In this document: one piece after another, positions 1 to 11,400 of the stretch
How positions within the stretch are numbered: position 1 is the stretch's first letter
How the letters are laid out: each line of letters begins with the position of its first letter
DNA from: Inia geoffrensis
Lineage: Eukaryota; Chordata; Mammalia; Artiodactyla; Iniidae
Direction: 5' to 3'
Assembly: GCA_036417435.1 (NCBI GenBank)
Contig: CM070913.1
Coordinates: 22,598,680 to 22,662,679 of the forward strand
DNA length: 64,000 nucleotides
Made by a program: the position numbers and the translations under genes
Notes under the pieces: model-generated
What the model saw: the letters and a program-made list of their open reading frames with translations, nothing else
Told to the model about the DNA's origin: nothing
The model's database searches: none

Positions 1-414
1 CCACCACATAGTAATAAGAGAATTGATTCGAATCCATTAAGAGTAGCTCAACACCTGGCATATGCCCTTCGTACAAACCAATCTGGATTCAATTCTGCAA
101 ATGTTCTCTCTCAAGTCTCACATATTTTTGTTTACTCCTCTGTACCTTTGCATTCTGTTCAGGGTTAGCAAAGTTCAGAATTCGTTTTCCAAGCAATGGA
201 TGGTTTTGTTCCTGATAAGGGTTCCATGCTCTCCAATGCTTCCTAGAGCTCACTGCGGCAATAGACCCCAAGGCGACTGCCCGTGTGCTTACGACTGGCA
301 GTTGCTGCCCTTATTACTTTAGAATCCTCATCTCCCTCTCTGTTTCTGAGCTTACCTTTCTACCCCTGGCGGTTGTGGCTTTTGCCATTGCTCTGCCACA
401 AGATATCCGAAAAG
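1..414. other. Unassigned DNA, no gene seen
   Basis: Mixed-composition sequence without a recognisable repeat or exon. The short ORFs on both strands overlap one another and resemble no protein I know. Confidence 0.5.
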
Positions 415-612
415 AACACAGGCTTTGAGTCATATAGATGTGGCTTTGAACCTGACTCTTGTCACTAACTGAGCACGTGACATCTGTGTTCCCACAGGTA
501 CAAAATATATCAAAACAACAGAAGATATGCAACCTTTCTTAAAAAGATGTGATGGTTCACAGGATAACAAAGGTTGAGTGCCTGGCACATAGTAGGTATT
601 CAATGAATACTA
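415..612 (+). repeat. MIR SINE, degraded
   Basis: The order of motifs follows the MIR consensus: an ACCTGACTCTTGTCACT segment, a gap, then a 3' segment GTGCCTGGCACATAGTAGGT followed by TTCAATGAATACT. MIR is an ancient tRNA-derived SINE shared by mammals. The middle part is poorly preserved. Confidence 0.65.
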
Positions 613-999
613 GCTCCCCTCTAAGAAACCACATGGGAAGGTTGTGTTGATGGTCCGTGCTCCTTTACCTCGGCTAATGTTTGAAGTTATTCAGATTATG
701 AAACGATAGAGGCACATGTCATATCAGCATTCAGAGGAGTGGTTTTGACACTCCCTGAAGGAGATGTATGGGTGTCAAAAGCATATGCAAAAGCATAGCA
801 AAAATCCCAGCAAGATTGCATGATGTCTGAGGACCCTTCCAGCTCTGATACCATATGATGCTAGTAGTTGCTAGTGAATACTTTTTAGAAGAGCCTGAAA
901 GAGATTAGGACAGTAAGAGAGAGAGAGCTGGGGACAGCTGGAAACCTATGTATCATTGACTAAAAGAAAGAAGGTTGAATTTGTTGCACATCAGTCGTA

Positions 1000-1165
1000 T
1001 GCCAGGTACTTCTTACTTTGTGTTTTCACAAATGTTATCCCATTTAGTGTTCGGAAGAACCTATAAGGTACGAATTATTATCCCATTTTTCAGATGACAA
1101 AATCTAGGCTCAACTTGTCCTAGTAGCTCATCTAAGTTGTACAGCTCATTCATGATGCAGAGAAA
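1000..1165 (-). repeat. MIR SINE, reversed
   Basis: TTATCCCATTTTTCAGATGACA followed by an AGGCTCAACTTG stretch is the reverse complement of the MIR core (CTCAGTTTCCTCATCTGTAAAATGGG). Divergence is high, as expected for an old copy. Confidence 0.65.
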
Positions 1166-1169
1166 TGTG

Positions 1170-3550
1170 AATTTAGGTTTCACGTTCCATGGTGTCTCTT
1201 AGGAAGGCTGAGCCGAGCAACATGCTGGCGGGGCTCAGGCTGAAGGTTTGGAGAAAAGGATTCAGGCCAAGCTGGGGAGCCCCAGTCACTGCTCCCTTTA
1301 CCTGACTGCAGTAGCAGATGGTTTCACCGGAATAGGGACACCTGCACCCCACTTTGGGCATTTTTTTGAGATGATAAATGACATGAGGAGACATTTTTGG
1401 GCAAAGGGATTGCAATCGATAAGACCAGGTGTCCCTGTTGGAGGGCATGGCCAGGTGATGCTGAGTAAATATTCCTGAGGTCTCATGAGATTCTCCTCCC
1501 TGACCATCAGTACAAGCCCTACGACTGAATGCAGAGTAGATAGGCGCTCATATTTGCAGTCCATTATGGCTTATAAGCAGCCTCAACTTATTTCCAGGGG
1601 GTGAATTAGACAAAATGGCAACGACCATTGGAAATGAGAGAAATTATGTACAAGATTTATTCCTTATTCAAAATGATTTGATCTTCCTTATCATCCGTGT
1701 AATTTATTTCTTTGAAGTTTGGTCTGTTTTTCTTCACAAAAGACCTATAAGACATAAGTATTTATATTTAAATGTCTTGAAAGGAAATTAAACATCCTCG
1801 CAGGGTTATCTGCTATACAAAAATCAAATCGTTATAGGTGGCTTTGGAAAACTCATAGTCTAACTTGGTATTTTTACTTCTCAAGTGACCCATTAGAATA
1901 TTTTTCTGATGCACTTGAAATTGGTAATTTTATTTATTAAAGGTCTTTGAGTCTATAAATGCTGACTTAAAAAAAATAGAAATTACTGTAACTGTGGATG
2001 TCTTTCTCCTTGAACTTGGTGATCAAGGTTGGGGGTAAATACTGGGAAGAGTCTTGTTACCCCCAAACCACCCACCTAAACCATTGCCAATTTCCTTCCA
2101 GCCCAAACTAGTAATAACTTACACCTGAGTTAAGGAAATCTTCACCCTTGGTTTGTAGAGCTTGGCTGAAGACCAAAGAGTGGCCTGAACCTCTGGGTCC
2201 AGTGACTGTCACTTCTAGATGAACCATATTTCTTGGGCTTTTTCATTAGCCTTGGATGAGCGGGTACATATTTTTCTCTACCAAGGGAAAAACTGTTTTC
2301 AAGAACCAAAGTAGAAAATATCTATTTTTCTTTGCTCTTTTGTTTCCATTTTATCAAATACCATCTGGAAAACATGGAGAGACATATTGTGATATATGAA
2401 TGTGTTCAGCATCATCGCTGGAGTAAAGAGAGAGTTTAAAGCATAGTAAAGGGAAAATTATAGGATGAGCTGGTGGATTTTAACAGGCTAATGATAGGGT
2501 CATCAGCCAGTTCGAAGTATTCCCTAAAACTATATGTGTATTTAGCCGTTTTTGCTTTATTATTTGTTGAGTTTCAGGATTTATGTATGTATCTTATTGA
2601 AAACACAGAAAGATACCCTAGTAATTAAAGTTAGGCTGACTTTTATCATTTTAATAGAATTTAGACAGCAAGTGACTATATGACAGGCAGTTGGCCTAGA
2701 GATTAATTTATGCTAGTTCCATATACATGAGTGCCTCCAAGTTTATATTATTTTAACCCAAGTCACGCCTGGGGATTGGAAGGAAAACAAATGGTTGTTT
2801 GCTGATACCCCCATGCTATATTATTGTGGCATTTGTCCTCAGCTAGTGAGATCTCTTCTTTTCCCAAAGTACCTCTTATGGGTTTGATAATAAATGTCAA
2901 CAAATTTCTTGGAGACTGCCTGTTTTATAATCGTTGACAGTTTGGGGATTACAGGACAACCAATATCTAGTCCCTATGGCGTGCATTCACTTAGAAGGGC
3001 TTGGACCTCTGCAAAACTCTTTGAAAGATCACATCCTTCTTGGGCTTTGAGTGTTTGTGTCCTGGGGTGTTTCAGGGTTGACCCTGGGCAGCACTCGTGG
3101 TTATTAGTTCATGGTGTTCTTGGGAGGCGTTTGAAGTCAGCTGGAGCCTTGCTGATAGAGCTGCTGAGTGCAGCGTCGTATCGACATAATTTCATGATGT
3201 GTTTGCATCGAGGGCTCTGGTGCCCTTTCTGAGTGAGGTAAGCACTTTTGGAGCCAGTGTTGACAAAGTTATCTGCTTGTTACCCACTTTGCAGGAGGCT
3301 TTCTGTTCTCCTGCTTCCCAGATTTTTTTTCCCTCTTAGTTTCTCCACCAGGGATACCTTCTGATGTGCATTATTGGTGCTTATTGTTCAACGGTTTCGA
3401 AGTTGAAATGTAGGCAGAGATTTGCTTTCCATACACCATATTAATGATGTAAACCAGAGAGCTTCCTGCAAAGAAGATAGGAAGTATTCTTTACTAAAAT
3501 GCTGGAGTTGTTTCGTTTCATTAAACTAGTTTATTTATTTCATTCATCTA
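1170..3550. other. Unassigned DNA, no gene seen
   Basis: About 2.4 kb with no repeat I can name. An open frame of 112 codons on the + strand (2894-3232) shows no known domain and stops just before a GTAAGC donor-like string, so it does not read as an exon. 1190-1560 is moderately GC-rich and open on both strands without resemblance to a known protein. Confidence 0.45.
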
Positions 3551-3551
3551 G

Positions 3552-4415
3552 GGACACTCTAGATTTCTGCGGCACCCAGGAGTTGGGGATGTCCTACAAA
3601 CCCATCGCTCCCGCCCCCAGCAGCACCCCTGGGCCCGGCACCCCGGTCCCTACAGCCGGAAGTGTCCCATCGCCGGCTTGATGCCAGAGCCGCTGCCCCT
3701 TTCAGACCACTGTTTAATGACTGTGGACCACACTCCATGAGCTACGTGCAGGCAGTGAAACCACCTGGCGCCCAGGGCTCCCAGAGCACTTACACGGACC
3801 TGCTGTCGGTCACAGAGGAGATGGGCAAAGAGATCCGGCCCATCTGACCTATGTTGGCAGCAAGAGCGCCATGGAGCACCTGAAGAGAGGCATAATCCAT
3901 GCCCGGGCCCTAGTCAGAGTGTGCCTGGCAGATACAGAGCAGAATGCCCGCACATAACAGGACTCGACTGTGCCTCAGCATCTGGACCTTTCCGGGCCAC
4001 TGCAGAGCACATGCTTCTCCCTGGCCTTCACCCCGAGTTGCACTTCCCATCCTGGGCTTCCTGTCCTGTGTCCTTTGGTGGGTGCCCTCCAGGAACCAGT
4101 GGGCGGCTCTCACTCCAGTCGGCAGCACTAACTGGAAACGCCCAAAGGAGTTAGCAGCGAGGTCACTGTGAATGCCACCCGTGACCTGCCAACAGTGTTG
4201 ATCCAACTGGAGCGTCCTCCTTTCTGGGACCCACACCACTCAGCACTTACCCAGGACTTCTCACCACTTTTCCCAGACCCCTTCTCCCCAGCAGGGCCTC
4301 AGAAGGCCTGTCGCCTCCCAGCCCTGTCTCCTGGGCCATGGCGACTCTTTTCTCAGTGAGTCTCTTGCTAAATATGCCCTTTTTGTATAAGTAAAAGATA
4401 ATTTGGAAAAAAAAA
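3552..4415 (+). pseudogene. CDK2AP2: CDK2AP2 processed pseudogene (retrocopy)
   Basis: The intronless sequence matches CDK2AP2 (DOC-1R), a small CDK2-associated protein of about 126 residues that also serves in NuRD chromatin complexes. The ATG is at 3589-3591 and opens MSYKPIAPAPSSTPGPGTPV, the family N terminus. In-frame TGA at 3679-3681 ends that frame after 30 codons. A net frameshift near 3670-3690 moves the homology to another frame (APFRPLFND, then [13 protein letters not shown] and EEMGKEIRP), which hits TGA at 3845-3847. There a ~5-base insertion splits the conserved RPTYAGSK region, and homology resumes in the first frame ([20 protein letters not shown]) to the ancestral stop TAA at 3955-3957. 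A ~450-base 3' UTR-like tract follows, with AGTAAA at 4390-4395 (probably a decayed AATAAA) and a 9-A run at 4407-4415. Lack of introns and the poly(A) remnant indicate L1-mediated retroposition. The 5' limit is approximate and no convincing TSD was found. It cannot encode the full protein. Confidence 0.9.
4390..4415 (+). other. Decayed poly(A) signal and tail of the CDK2AP2 retrocopy
   Basis: AGTAAA, one base from AATAAA, lies 11 bases before a run of nine A. This is the expected spacing of a cleavage signal and tail, and it fixes the 3' end of the retrocopy. Confidence 0.7.
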
Positions 4416-4704
4416 TTTGATATTCATGAAATAAAAATAATATAGTTTTCCCTACATTTATTTGAAGAACTGCTCCTTTGATTAAAATCCCGAAAATCTG
4501 TAACCATAGTGGGGGAAAGAGTTTCACTTTGACAGCAGTAATCGCAGTGGCCTGAGAGTGATTCCTGCCCCGCTACTAGAGGCTGATTCTGTCCCAGAAA
4601 ACACTGGGCTCAGTGGAGGAATCACTGCTTTGCTTTGCCACATGAGAGAGAGGTGACTTTCCTCCAGCCTGTATCTTTCTGATAGCAGATCTAGTTTTGT
4701 GGGC

Positions 4705-4862
4705 GCCCGTGAAGTCAGAATCCCAGTTCTACCACATCCCGTGGCCCTATGGGCAAGTTTCAAATTGCTTTGGGCCTTGGCTTTTTCTGTCTGTAGAAGG
4801 TTAGTTCCTTTGTCTCCAGCTGAGATGAGGATTGGGTGAGAATATGAATGGAGAAGGTCTGG
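4705..4862 (+). repeat. MIR SINE
   Basis: AGAATCCCAGTTCTACCAC followed by a GGGCAAGTT stretch, TTTTTCTGTCTGTAGAAGG, GATTGGGTGAGAATATGAATGG and GGTCTGGCACAGT follow MIR consensus order. It begins about 290 bases past the retrocopy. Confidence 0.65.
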
Positions 4863-5149
4863 CACAGTTGCCAGCCCTCTGGTGGCACTCCATCCAAGTC
4901 AGTTTCCTTTCCCCTCTGGGGAACAGTCCCCATGACTATGCTTGAGGACCATCAAGAAGCAGCCTCTGCCAGGGAAGCGCCCTCCACCCTGCACCCACCC
5001 AGCAGGTGCACTCAGAGGTTGTTTCATTATCTACCACAGAGTTTGAAATTCTATACTGGTGGTCTGTCCTTTGGTTGACGGGAAAAGATGACATCACGGT
5101 TCAGCAATAGCCATTTCTTCCCCCTGGGGCGTGACTAAACTTCAGTGTT

Positions 5150-5475
5150 CCACTGAGGTCAGGCGTGGCCACGTTAGCAGGTTTGGCCAATGACATGGGA
5201 AGGAAAGCCATGTCACTGTCACTTCTGGACAGAGCCTGGTGAGCCAGTCTGTGCTTTGCCACACTCTTTCCCTCTGCCACACTCGCGGGTCAGATTCCAG
5301 TTGCTGCCAGCTGGGGTCCCCTCTGCCGTTCACCTCAATCAGCGGGTTTTCCTTTCCCCACTGACTCATGCTGGACATCCGGTGTGAGTGTGGTTATAAT
5401 CCTTCATGGCTGTAAACCTCTGAGATTAGGGGGTTGTTTGTCAGTGCAATATAACCGAGGTATCCTGACCGATGC
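5150..5475 (+). mobile_element. MaLR (MLT1-type) solo LTR
   Basis: GAGGTCAGGCGTGGCCACGT, TTGGCCAATGACATGGGAAG, CTTTCCCTCTGCCAC, then CTGAGATTAGGGGGTTGTTTG and ATAACCGAGGTATCCTGAC match the order of an old mammalian MLT1-class LTR. No internal retroviral region is beside it, so it is a solo LTR. The subfamily is not assigned. Confidence 0.65.
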
Positions 5476-5479
5476 AGAT

Positions 5480-5871
5480 GATAATGATGGTTATGAGGTC
5501 TTTAAGGTATTGCAGTAAAATTCAAGTTGTCTTGGAAAGAGTAGCAATTTCAGCCTTTACCACCTGAAATCTTAGAGTGGGAGGGGATGAAAAGATCCAG
5601 GGAGCAGCAATTGGTGTGACTGTGACACAGATAGAAATGTAAAGGATAGAATGCTGAAAGAAACTAGGAGAAGCTGTCAAAAACAGACTCTGCACACTTC
5701 TTCCAGTGGCCCTTTGCCAGCCCTGCCCGTGGCCCGGAAGGGCAGAGGCTGCAGTGAGCACCTGAAGCAGAGAGATCTAATAGGGACCAGGAAGCACAGA
5801 TTTCAAAAAGCCTCTGGAGGTGCTAAGTAAACAGGTCGTGTGTTTAACTTTTAGTTTCAATAAAAACCAGG
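5480..5871. other. Unassigned DNA
   Basis: About 390 bases with no nameable repeat or coding signal. A 79-codon minus-strand frame is open but unrecognised. Confidence 0.4.
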
Positions 5872-5879
5872 TCTTAGTC

Positions 5880-6064
5880 CAGTGGTTCTCAAACATGAGA
5901 ATTGTCATCACCAGGAATGGTTGTTAAAACACAGGTGACTGGGTATCAACTCCAGAGTTTCCAGTTCAGGAGGTCTGAGGTGGGGCTCAATAATTGACAT
6001 TTCTAACAAGTTCTCAGGTGATATTGATGCTGCTGTTCCAGGGACCAGCCTTTGAGAATCACTG
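5880..6064 (-). mobile_element. Complete MER5A-like hAT MITE
   Basis: The 185-bp element has terminal inverted repeats CAGTGGTTCTCAAA and TTTGAGAATCACTG. It is flanked by a perfect 8-bp target duplication TCTTAGTC (5872-5879 and 6065-6072), the hallmark of hAT transposition. Its interior (GGTGGGGCTCAATAATTGAC, CATTTCTAACAAGTTCTCAG) reads as the reverse complement of the MER5A consensus. It is non-autonomous and encodes no transposase. Confidence 0.9.
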
Positions 6065-6072
6065 TCTTAGTC

Positions 6073-7955
6073 CCACAAGGGAAATTAGGGATTCCCTCCT
6101 AGAAGTGAGAAAGGGAGACAGCTGAGAGCGAGTGGCCACCATGCTCAGCACAAGCTTGTTCTCCAGGTGACTCCTGGATGAGTTGGCCCAGGCCAGCCCC
6201 CTGTGCTTCCTGCCCAGGATGCTACAGAGGGCGTTCCCAAGTGTCTCTCCACATTTTTTGAGGATATGTCTAAGTATCACCTTCAGAAGTGTAATGAAAG
6301 GGAGGAATAGGTGACTGGCTCAAGCTTAGGAATTTTAAGCACAATAATTCAAACAGAGAGCTGAGAAAGAGGGAGTATTTTCTTCAATTCATGGGCCACA
6401 AGACCTGTGGAGTCCCTGAAAGAGGAGGGCTTGACAAGCCATATTTTTATGGAGCCCCGTGGGTATTAGGAATACAGAATACCGAGAAATACGTGTAAAC
6501 AGAGAAGATATTAAATGAATTCTACATTCCGGAAGGGTAAAAATGCCATGAAACGTTCTCTCCCAGTTCATCAAAAAAAGAAATCACAGAATCTGTGAAA
6601 ATATTTAGGTAGCTTACGTGGCCCTTGCAGGATTGCAGTTTTTCCCATTTGTGGTTTGGGGACCAGAGAGGAAAAGTAATCCAAGCTCTCAGATAATCAT
6701 TAAGAGACACATGGAAACAGGAAATGAACTATCTATTAAAGAATAAAGAATTATGTCAAAATAATTTTAAAATTGCAAAGCTAATTCATAGTTTCACAAG
6801 ACAAATGAACTTTGGAATATACTCTATGCAGTGATCTAAAAACTTGCACAGCTTCTTTAAAAAAGGATGGAATAACTAAATATATATATATGGTGACTAA
6901 GCATATTTATTCTTGTAGGAAGGACAAGACTATGCCAGATAAGGAAAGTTCTTTTAAACTGAATCTAATTATCTTGAAAGGTGAAGGATAGTTTTGCCTC
7001 ACTTTTTCAAATGGTAACTTCCATTTTTATGCCTCCTCTGAGTCTCATGGTGTTTTGCCAGCATTAGATTTCTGTAAACCTAAGAGAATTGACAATGTGA
7101 TTGCGTCCTCCATGTAAATAAAATGTGAAGAGGACTTCTATATAAATAAAATGAGAAAATACTCTGCCTGGAAAAATAGCATAAACTCTTGCAGGAAGGA
7201 GTCTTCCACTGCTCTCGGTAAAGGCCTAAAGTAATTCTCCACATAGCTATGTTGTATTAGCAACTCATGGTCATGAGTTGATGATGAGCACCTCAGAGTA
7301 ATAGACCAATCGTGGGACAATATTCATTAAAAATTGTGTCTCCTAGATAGAGGAAAACATCCAAGTGTGCTAGGGTAGAGCAAGCTAATGAATCCAGGGA
7401 GGAATCCCCCAGTGTTTGAGGTACCCACTTTCCAGGAGGTTAGATGAAACCTCACCAGTTAACTCCCTGTTCTTTTAAGGATGAAATTGAAATTTCATAA
7501 ATCTCCATGGCTTACAGAAGTGAAAAAACAGGACCAACAATCAGTTTTCTAGGGTTCTAGTTTCATTAGTTAGGATTATGCAAGTTTGTATTATGTCTTT
7601 TGTGACCTTAGGCCCTTTGACCTTCAAGGGCTACATCATCTACGAAAAAATGATTCAAAATGATATTTTGTAACTGTGTTGGTATAAGACAAAAATACTA
7701 ATGGACTCATTATTGAATATTTATTTTTATCATATTCATTTTTTTCTTCTGATTTTAAAGTAAAATGAAAATAATTTTGTGGACTCCTGAAAGTGCTGTG
7801 GACCCTAGGTATAGTACATGCTCTGCCTAATCAGGTCCACTCCCAGACTGTGTTTGGCTGCAAATTAAAATTAAAAAACAAACAACAACAACAAAAAACT
7901 TCACTAACATCTGGCTTATTAGCACATAGTCTTCATGTAGGAGAATGAGAGCTAC
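6073..7955. other. AT-rich unassigned DNA
   Basis: No gene. It contains a short (TA)n at about 6880-6891 and a perfect 9-bp inverted repeat with a 2-base loop at 7261-7280. Most ORFs are under 75 codons and none resembles a known protein. Confidence 0.45.
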
Positions 7956-7959
7956 GTGA

Positions 7960-8108
7960 AGCAGAACCCCAGCCAACTCACAGATACATCCATGAGCCCA
8001 GGTATGCCTGGCCAATATCAGCAAAATCCCATTGACACAAGAGAAATTGTTGCTATTTTATGCCACTAAGTTTGGGGTAATTTGTTATGCGGCAATAGCT
8101 AACTGACA
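7960..8108 (+). mobile_element. 3' end of a MaLR-like LTR
   Basis: TTTTATGCCACTAAGTTTGG followed by GGTAATTTGTTATGCGGCAA and TAGCTAACTGACAT is the typical 3' end of MLT1-class LTRs. The upstream part is too decayed to delimit. Confidence 0.5.
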
Positions 8109-8164
8109 TATAATGCTTTAGCAGCTATTACATTGAGTTGGGATATTTTTTTCCCCATAATGCA

Positions 8165-8400
8165 ATGTAATGCCACTGAAGGTTTTAAAAGGGGAGTGCC
8201 TGCTCTGATTTACTTTTGACAAAGTTCACTCTGCCTGTGGAGAAGAGATTGGAGGGAATCTAGAGTGGAGGACAGGAAACCAGTAGGTGGCTACTGCAAT
8301 AATCCAAATGTGGAACGATGACATGATGGTGGTTAGGTCTGGGGGGAGGGGTGGAAATGGAGATGCAGAGAAATGGATGGGTATGCATAATATACATATT
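8165..8400 (-). repeat. L2 LINE fragment, reversed
   Basis: GGGAGTGCCTGCTCTGATTT, TTCACTCTGCCTGTGGAGAA, GGAAACCAGTAGGTGGCTAC and TGCAATAATCCAAATGTGG follow the reverse complement of the L2 3' region. Confidence 0.6.
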
Positions 8401-11400
8401 CAAAGTCTATTCTAGGTCCTGTGGAGTATGTTGAAAGGCACAAGGAATTATAAGACCATGCTGTGCCTTAATTGAAAGGATGAGAGGTAGATTGTTTCTG
8501 AAGCGAGGAATGCTGAGTTAATTAGTGGCTTTTCTGATCCCACCCAGAAAATCCTGCTAAATGTTCCTAAACTCACTGAGGGCCAGATTCAACTTTTGAA
8601 ATCTGTTTGTGGGAATCAAAGATAATGGCAGAAGCAGATGGCTGTGAAGGATGCTATGGTGTAACATTTTGTGGGTTATATTTTAACAGGATGGTAACTG
8701 AGCTTTCTGAGCTTGTCTGGTCTATTGCCCTCCTCAAAATTCTCCATCCATCTCTCTGTCTTCTCTCCATTTCTATAATTTGCAGCAATTTGATTTTCTC
8801 TTGAGGAAATCTACTTTCAGAAAAGTGAGAGATCGTAAAGGGGCTGCTTGTTTATCTTTAGTTCAACCAAAGAAATGCTCCAACATAACCACACCCCGAT
8901 TTCACTTTGGGGTATCACACAATTACAACATGTTATTTCTTTATGAAATTCAAAGAAACATCTCACAAATGGATTCTTAATTCATTTCCTAGAGGCATGC
9001 AGGGTTTGCTGTGATTATCAACAGTTTTCTTGTTCTGAGGAGTGAACTGAGGTATAGCAATAAAGCAGCTTCCTAAACACATTTGAGGCAAAATTGAAAA
9101 AAGCTTTCAAACCTCTTCAAACCACTCTCCCCACCCCAGATCATGCAAATATGGAAGGAATATACATTTTAAATCTACAAGCTTTTCAATAAATGGGAAA
9201 ATATTGATCTTTCCTGGGTGATTTCTCTTTCCTTGTCCATTAACACTGATATGAAATATTAAAAATAAAGCCAAAAACTGCATTTCATTTGTACTGGAAT
9301 CATTTGAACAAAATGATTTCCTTGCAAAAGTTTTCTTATATTGGACATTATTCATTCATTGTTAAAAGAAAATTAAACTGTCCAGAATAGTATGTAAGAG
9401 GGAAATCTAAGTATGGTTGAGGCAGAAAGATAAAGTTTCTGAAGAAAACCAGTGACATTCTCTTAACAATAAATATAATGTAATGTTATTTCTAGTTTTA
9501 TTATATTTATATTTTGGTATGTCTTGAACTTGTCTTTATATTCAGAATTATTTATATTTCAGTATAATGTTAATGTTAGTTTGAGATTATTTGAGTGATA
9601 TTTACATTCATCTGTTGATACAAATGGGAATAGATGTATTTATTTTGAGTGAGGCCTGAAAAATTGGCCAACTCATTTCTGCTTTTTTTTTTTCTCACAG
9701 TTTTAGTCTTGAAACTTTCATGTGTTTTGGCATCATTCAACTCTCCACTGTGCTTTTTTCCTTATTAAGAAACTTATCCCTTAATTAGCTTGCTGTCCCT
9801 TCATTTGAAACTCGGTCCATTTGATAACTCTTTGTTGCTTCTAGAACGGTTGGTGCAGGCTTGTGTGGGCTTCCATAACACAAAAGCCAGATGGACTTTT
9901 TAAAACAGACAAATTTAGTCTTGAATAGAGAACTGTGAAAATTAAAAAAAAAAAAAAAAAAGAAAAGAGACATGAAAAGAACCACAAAACAAAACAAAAC
10001 AAAAAAAAATCTTGGTACTGATAAAAACCAGTGAGAAATCACAGATTCTCAAATTAGGGGAAAAGCAAAACTTTTCCCATCTCCTTCCCCTCCTCCTCAG
10101 CCTCTACTTTTTAATTTGTTTTGGGCTCAAGCATTGAAAAGTTCTGTTCCCAATTAGAAGTGGATCACATTTGGGTCTGAGAGGGAGTCAGCTGCCTCAT
10201 GATATGAGTAGAAGACAGAAGGCTGTAGATAGATTCAGAGTTCCTTTGATAACCAACACCACTCTCTCTGTGTGCTAATTTGCAGAACGGGGAAAATATT
10301 GGCATGTTGCCTTCAGAATCCCTTAGAAGAAAAGCATTAGAAATAAGAAAACATTAAAATTCTGTCCAAAGTGTTTATCTTATGGAACAAATTTATTGGG
10401 GCGTCTCAACATGTTCTAGGTATACGAATGAGATCGTTTTATACGTATGCAGTAACAGCCCCTTCAACTAGGCTATGTTGACCCACCTTTCCTGCTGGGA
10501 AGTAATTCCCTTAACAGCAACTTGGCCAGCTCCTCTAACTTCCCTGTCCCTTTTGGTTATGAGAACAGTCCATTTTGTTATTTAAGACTCAGTCCTATTT
10601 ATTTTGATACTTCAGTCTCAACTCAGACTCAAATCTTGTATCCACCCCCCAACCCTCTCCCCGCCCCACACTGTTGTGTCTCCCACTCGATGGCTTGGAA
10701 GTTGGCAGTCTGCTCTTCACGTACTTGCCTCCTGCCTCCTCTCCTTGAAATCCTTTCTTTAGATACCAGAAGCCTCCATCGTGGCATGGTCAGCAGGGAA
10801 GGAGAAGATGGACTGGAGCATGTGGTACAGGAACGGGTCCTGGTCTAGTCCTCCTTCAGTCTGGTTCTTTCTGATCTTGGTGCTCTCAGTTCATGTGTCA
10901 GCCTGCATGCAGGAGGTGTATGTGTGAATGTGTGTGTGTGTGTTCATGTGTGTTCAACTTCTCCCTGGCCCCTTCTATCACTGAGAACTCCTCCCTCCAC
11001 CCAGAAGGCAGTTGTATTTTGGGCTTGAGCATTAATAAACATCTCCAACCCCTTGTTTGTGTTGGGCTTCTCATCACTTGCTCCAGTGGTTATCTTGAAT
11101 GGCTCCATGGCTCCTGTCTTTCTAACTTGCATGTTGTTTCACATGGAACTGTGAGAGTTCTCTACTGCTGGAGTCCTCTTCTGTGTTTCCCAGGTCCACA
11201 GAGACTTGAGATGGGGTAGGGCTGCAGCATCTAATTTCCAGGCATATGCCAGCCCTGCTGACTGGAGCTCTGGACCTAGACAACTGCCTTCAGAAACCTC
11301 TAAGTGAACACTAGTCTCTGTACTCAAATATGCCCCCACCCTGGCTGCCCCCCCTGCCAAGACTCCAGGTCATATGCATCAAGTAAACACTCTTTTATCC

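Noticed and set aside
2894..3245. Possible exon with GTAAGC donor at its end
   Set aside because: The stop codon precedes the donor-like string and no acceptor or homology supports an exon.
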